Positions 62,072 to 64,000 of a stretch of DNA of 64,000 nt are shown here, in pieces. Positions within the stretch are counted from its first letter, which is position 1. Every line of letters begins with the position of its first letter. The notes beneath the pieces are model-generated. The model searched no databases, had not been told where the DNA came from, and saw only the letters and a program-made list of their open reading frames with translations. A program made the translations under genes and the position numbers. Source of the stretch: Rhodococcus sp. IEGM 1379 (GTDB lineage: Bacteria; Actinomycetota; Actinomycetes; Mycobacteriales; Mycobacteriaceae); assembly GCF_030056815.1 (NCBI RefSeq), contig NZ_JASHKR010000009.1, forward strand, positions 62,001 through 126,000, written 5' to 3'.

Positions 62072-63949
62072 GTGTCGTCAACACCCCGAAACTCTCCGGT
62101 GCAATACGCGGACGATGTCCGCCTGCCTCCGCGGGTCCCGCCGATTGTTGCTCTGGCGCTACTCGTGGCAGTCCTCGGCGGCGTCGCAGTTGCCGTGGCA
62201 CCACTGATCGGCGTCGGTAGCGGACAAGGGGCGTCCGGTTCGATCGTTTCGGCTTCCGTGTTCGCCGCTCTGTGTGCCCTCGCTGTTCCGGCTGTTGCGA
62301 TCGGGGTGTGTCGTCGTAGTCCATCCCTCGCGGGTGCGCTTCTGGCCGGCATCGGTGCGATGTCACTCGGCGTCGCGATCCTGGACGTTCAGTTGTTCGT
62401 CGACGCAATCGATGCGAACCGCTTGGAACTTTTCCGTCCGATTTCTGCCGGATTGATCAACGCCGGGATGGGGGCCTACGTCGCGCTCATCGGTCACGGA
62501 CTGTTGGTAGTCGCCGGTGGGCTCGGGCTTGTGATCGTTCACCGTGAATCCGAACGCGATGGCTACGGCAGTGCGCGTGCCGCCGAATACGACGGCAGAT
62601 CGGTTGGTGCGCGTATCGGAACCTGGCCGACGGCGGCTGCGATCTTTGCCGCTATCGCCTACGTGCTCGCTCTGTTCGGGCCCGCCTTCGACTCGCAGGA
62701 CCCGATCTTTCTGGTTCGTCCGCTCGTGGACAGCCCCGCGGCGAGCGCGCTCGGTACCGGCCTGGTCGCCGTCGCCCTGCTGATCGTCACCGCGGTGGCT
62801 CTGACGTCGATCTCGTCGTGGGTCGGGGCTGGAGCGCTTGTGGGGGCCGGCATCGGCGCCCTGGGTGTGAGCGGCACCCGCGTTGTTGCAGGTTTGGCCG
62901 GGGGCGATCGGATCGGCGTCGGAGTGGGCTCGATCGTCGGGGCGCTCGCGGCTGTTGTCATCGTCGGTATCGGCGCGGCAGTGCCGGCTCTAACGGCACG
63001 GCGCGAGTCGCGTGCCGCCGTTGCGTCCGCCCCGGCGTCGGCGCAACGAGGGGCGGCACGGAGGGGGAACGAAACCAAGAGCGCCCGTAAAGCCGCGATG
63101 ATCGAGCAGGCTCGCGCAGAGCAGGCTCGTGTTAGAAAACTGCATCGCCTGGCCGGCGCCCTCGGCGTGATCGCTGCAGCTCTCGCGGCAACGGGAGCCT
63201 CGCTGCCGGTGTTGTCGCTTCCCGAGGGAGTTCCCGAACCGTCGATACTCGCCACCCGCATCGTTTTGCTCGCTGCCGGCGTCCTTCTGGTCGCCTCGCT
63301 CGGGCTTTTCTTGCCAGGACGGGCCAACATGATCCGGCCGGTTCTGGGAACGCTGTGGACCACCGTCGTCATGGGCGCGGCGGCAGTTCTGCAACCAGTC
63401 GTCATCGCGACCGACGTTCCCGGCGTCGGGCTCGGTATCGGGGTGTTCGTGCTGGGAGCGGCATCCGTTGTCGCCGCTGCCACCGGCATCGCGTTGTGGC
63501 TCGCCGGCACGGCCGAACGTGAAGACATCGACACTTCCGTCGAATACGCCGTGAATCGCGCGGTGCTCGTCGTCGGTGGTATCGGCGGAGTTCTTTCACT
63601 AGCCGGTACCGCGCTGCCGCTGTATCGCGGTGAAAGATATTCGGCTGCCTCCGTCGGCGACTGGCCGTGGGGGATCAACACGTGGGGGCAACTGCTCGTG
63701 GGCGTGGCGGTGCTCGTTGCCGTACTGATCGCACCGCGTGCGCGGCCGGCTCGGGCCAAGGCGCTCCTGATCGGGTCGGCCGCCACCATGCTTGCCTACG
63801 TCATCTCCGGACCGTTGACGTCTTCGCGCATTCCGGACGCAACGGTGGGGGTGGGTGCGATCACAGCAGGGACGGGCCTACTCTTGCTAGTCGTTGCTGT
63901 GCTTCTAGTCCGGGCCACGCAGAGTTCGGCGCAAGCCGACAAACAGTGA
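62072..63949 (+). CDS. Large polytopic membrane protein, function unknown
   Basis: A 625-residue protein with about 16 hydrophobic segments. Near the middle (about 310-355) is a basic hydrophilic stretch rich in Arg and Ala (ARRGNETKSARKAAMIEQA) that separates two membrane halves. The start is GTG 62072; no strong ribosome site is seen. It contains no transporter signature I can recognise. Its place beyond an M23 gene recalls the conserved membrane-protein genes Rv0954/Rv0955 in mycobacteria, but I cannot confirm homology by eye. Confidence 0.7.
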   Translation: MSSTPRNSPVQYADDVRLPPRVPPIVALALLVAVLGGVAVAVAPLIGVGSGQGASGSIVSASVFAALCALAVPAVAIGVCRRSPSLAGALLAGIGAMSLGVAILDVQLFVDAIDANRLELFRPISAGLINAGMGAYVALIGHGLLVVAGGLGLVIVHRESERDGYGSARAAEYDGRSVGARIGTWPTAAAIFAAIAYVLALFGPAFDSQDPIFLVRPLVDSPAASALGTGLVAVALLIVTAVALTSISSWVGAGALVGAGIGALGVSGTRVVAGLAGGDRIGVGVGSIVGALAAVVIVGIGAAVPALTARRESRAAVASAPASAQRGAARRGNETKSARKAAMIEQARAEQARVRKLHRLAGALGVIAAALAATGASLPVLSLPEGVPEPSILATRIVLLAAGVLLVASLGLFLPGRANMIRPVLGTLWTTVVMGAAAVLQPVVIATDVPGVGLGIGVFVLGAASVVAAATGIALWLAGTAEREDIDTSVEYAVNRAVLVVGGIGGVLSLAGTALPLYRGERYSAASVGDWPWGINTWGQLLVGVAVLVAVLIAPRARPARAKALLIGSAATMLAYVISGPLTSSRIPDATVGVGAITAGTGLLLLVVAVLLVRATQSSAQADKQ

Positions 63950-64000
63950 GACTGGCACTTGACAAAATCGGTGTGAACCGTCTGCGGCAATCCGTGAGGC

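Overview
The window is chromosomal DNA of a high-GC actinobacterium, most likely Rhodococcus of the erythropolis/qingshengii type (inferred, no search run). Pointers are the mycobacterial-style POL-PE-LIG ligase D, a DevR/DevS dormancy pair, a WhiB3-like regulator, an EspR-like regulator, F420-type oxidoreductases, a DUF222/HNH protein under a LexA-like box, and the gene order pgi - AroQ-type chorismate mutase - uvrD1 - M23 peptidase, which as I recall it matches the Rv0946c-Rv0950c neighbourhood of Mycobacterium tuberculosis.

1-8.9 kb: the end of a VWA-domain protein, a decayed solute-binding protein, ligD, two further decayed loci (a small membrane protein and a serine hydrolase lipoprotein), a secreted NlpC/P60 hydrolase, a two-component system and a DUF4173 membrane protein. 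8.9-14.2 kb: a sulfate-ester utilisation module: arylsulfatase, divergent TetR regulator with matching operators on both promoters, an AtsK/TauD-type dioxygenase, the formylglycine-generating enzyme that activates sulfatases, and a tRNA-Arg. 14.4-20.2 kb: enoyl-CoA hydratase, ROK regulator, WhiB, HAD hydrolase, CycA-type permease and an M23 peptidase. 20.6-27.1 kb: a stress/dormancy-like block with two universal stress proteins, an LLM oxidoreductase, DevR, and an SRPBCC protein upstream of DevS.

27.1-32.7 kb: cupin, folA-thyA, cobF, a diguanylate cyclase, an Fpg/Nei glycosylase and a LysR regulator. 33.1-35.7 kb: a secreted Ig-repeat protein followed by a decayed tandem copy. 35.8-43.2 kb: MFS exporter, SOS-boxed HNH protein, a nonsense-interrupted DDN-like nitroreductase, an unusual DEAQ-box helicase translationally coupled to an NmrA-like reductase with a probable CTG start, and an orphan ABC ATPase. 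43.2-53.1 kb: two tandem type-B carboxylesterases with a pyridine nucleotide-disulphide oxidoreductase, an SDR-ndh pair, a secreted lipoprotein, an autoregulated MarR-ABC exporter operon and an EspR-like regulator. 53.5-64 kb: a condensation-type acyltransferase, an ApbE-like protein, pgi, chorismate mutase behind a possible attenuator, uvrD1, an M23 peptidase with a CRP/GlxR-type site upstream, and a large polytopic membrane protein.

I see no CRISPR array, rRNA, insertion sequence or intact prophage. The least ordinary features are five decayed loci, several long perfect inverted repeats, the paired TetR operators, the CTG-start/helicase operon, the possible attenuator before the chorismate mutase, and the GSLG-tailed secreted proteins.
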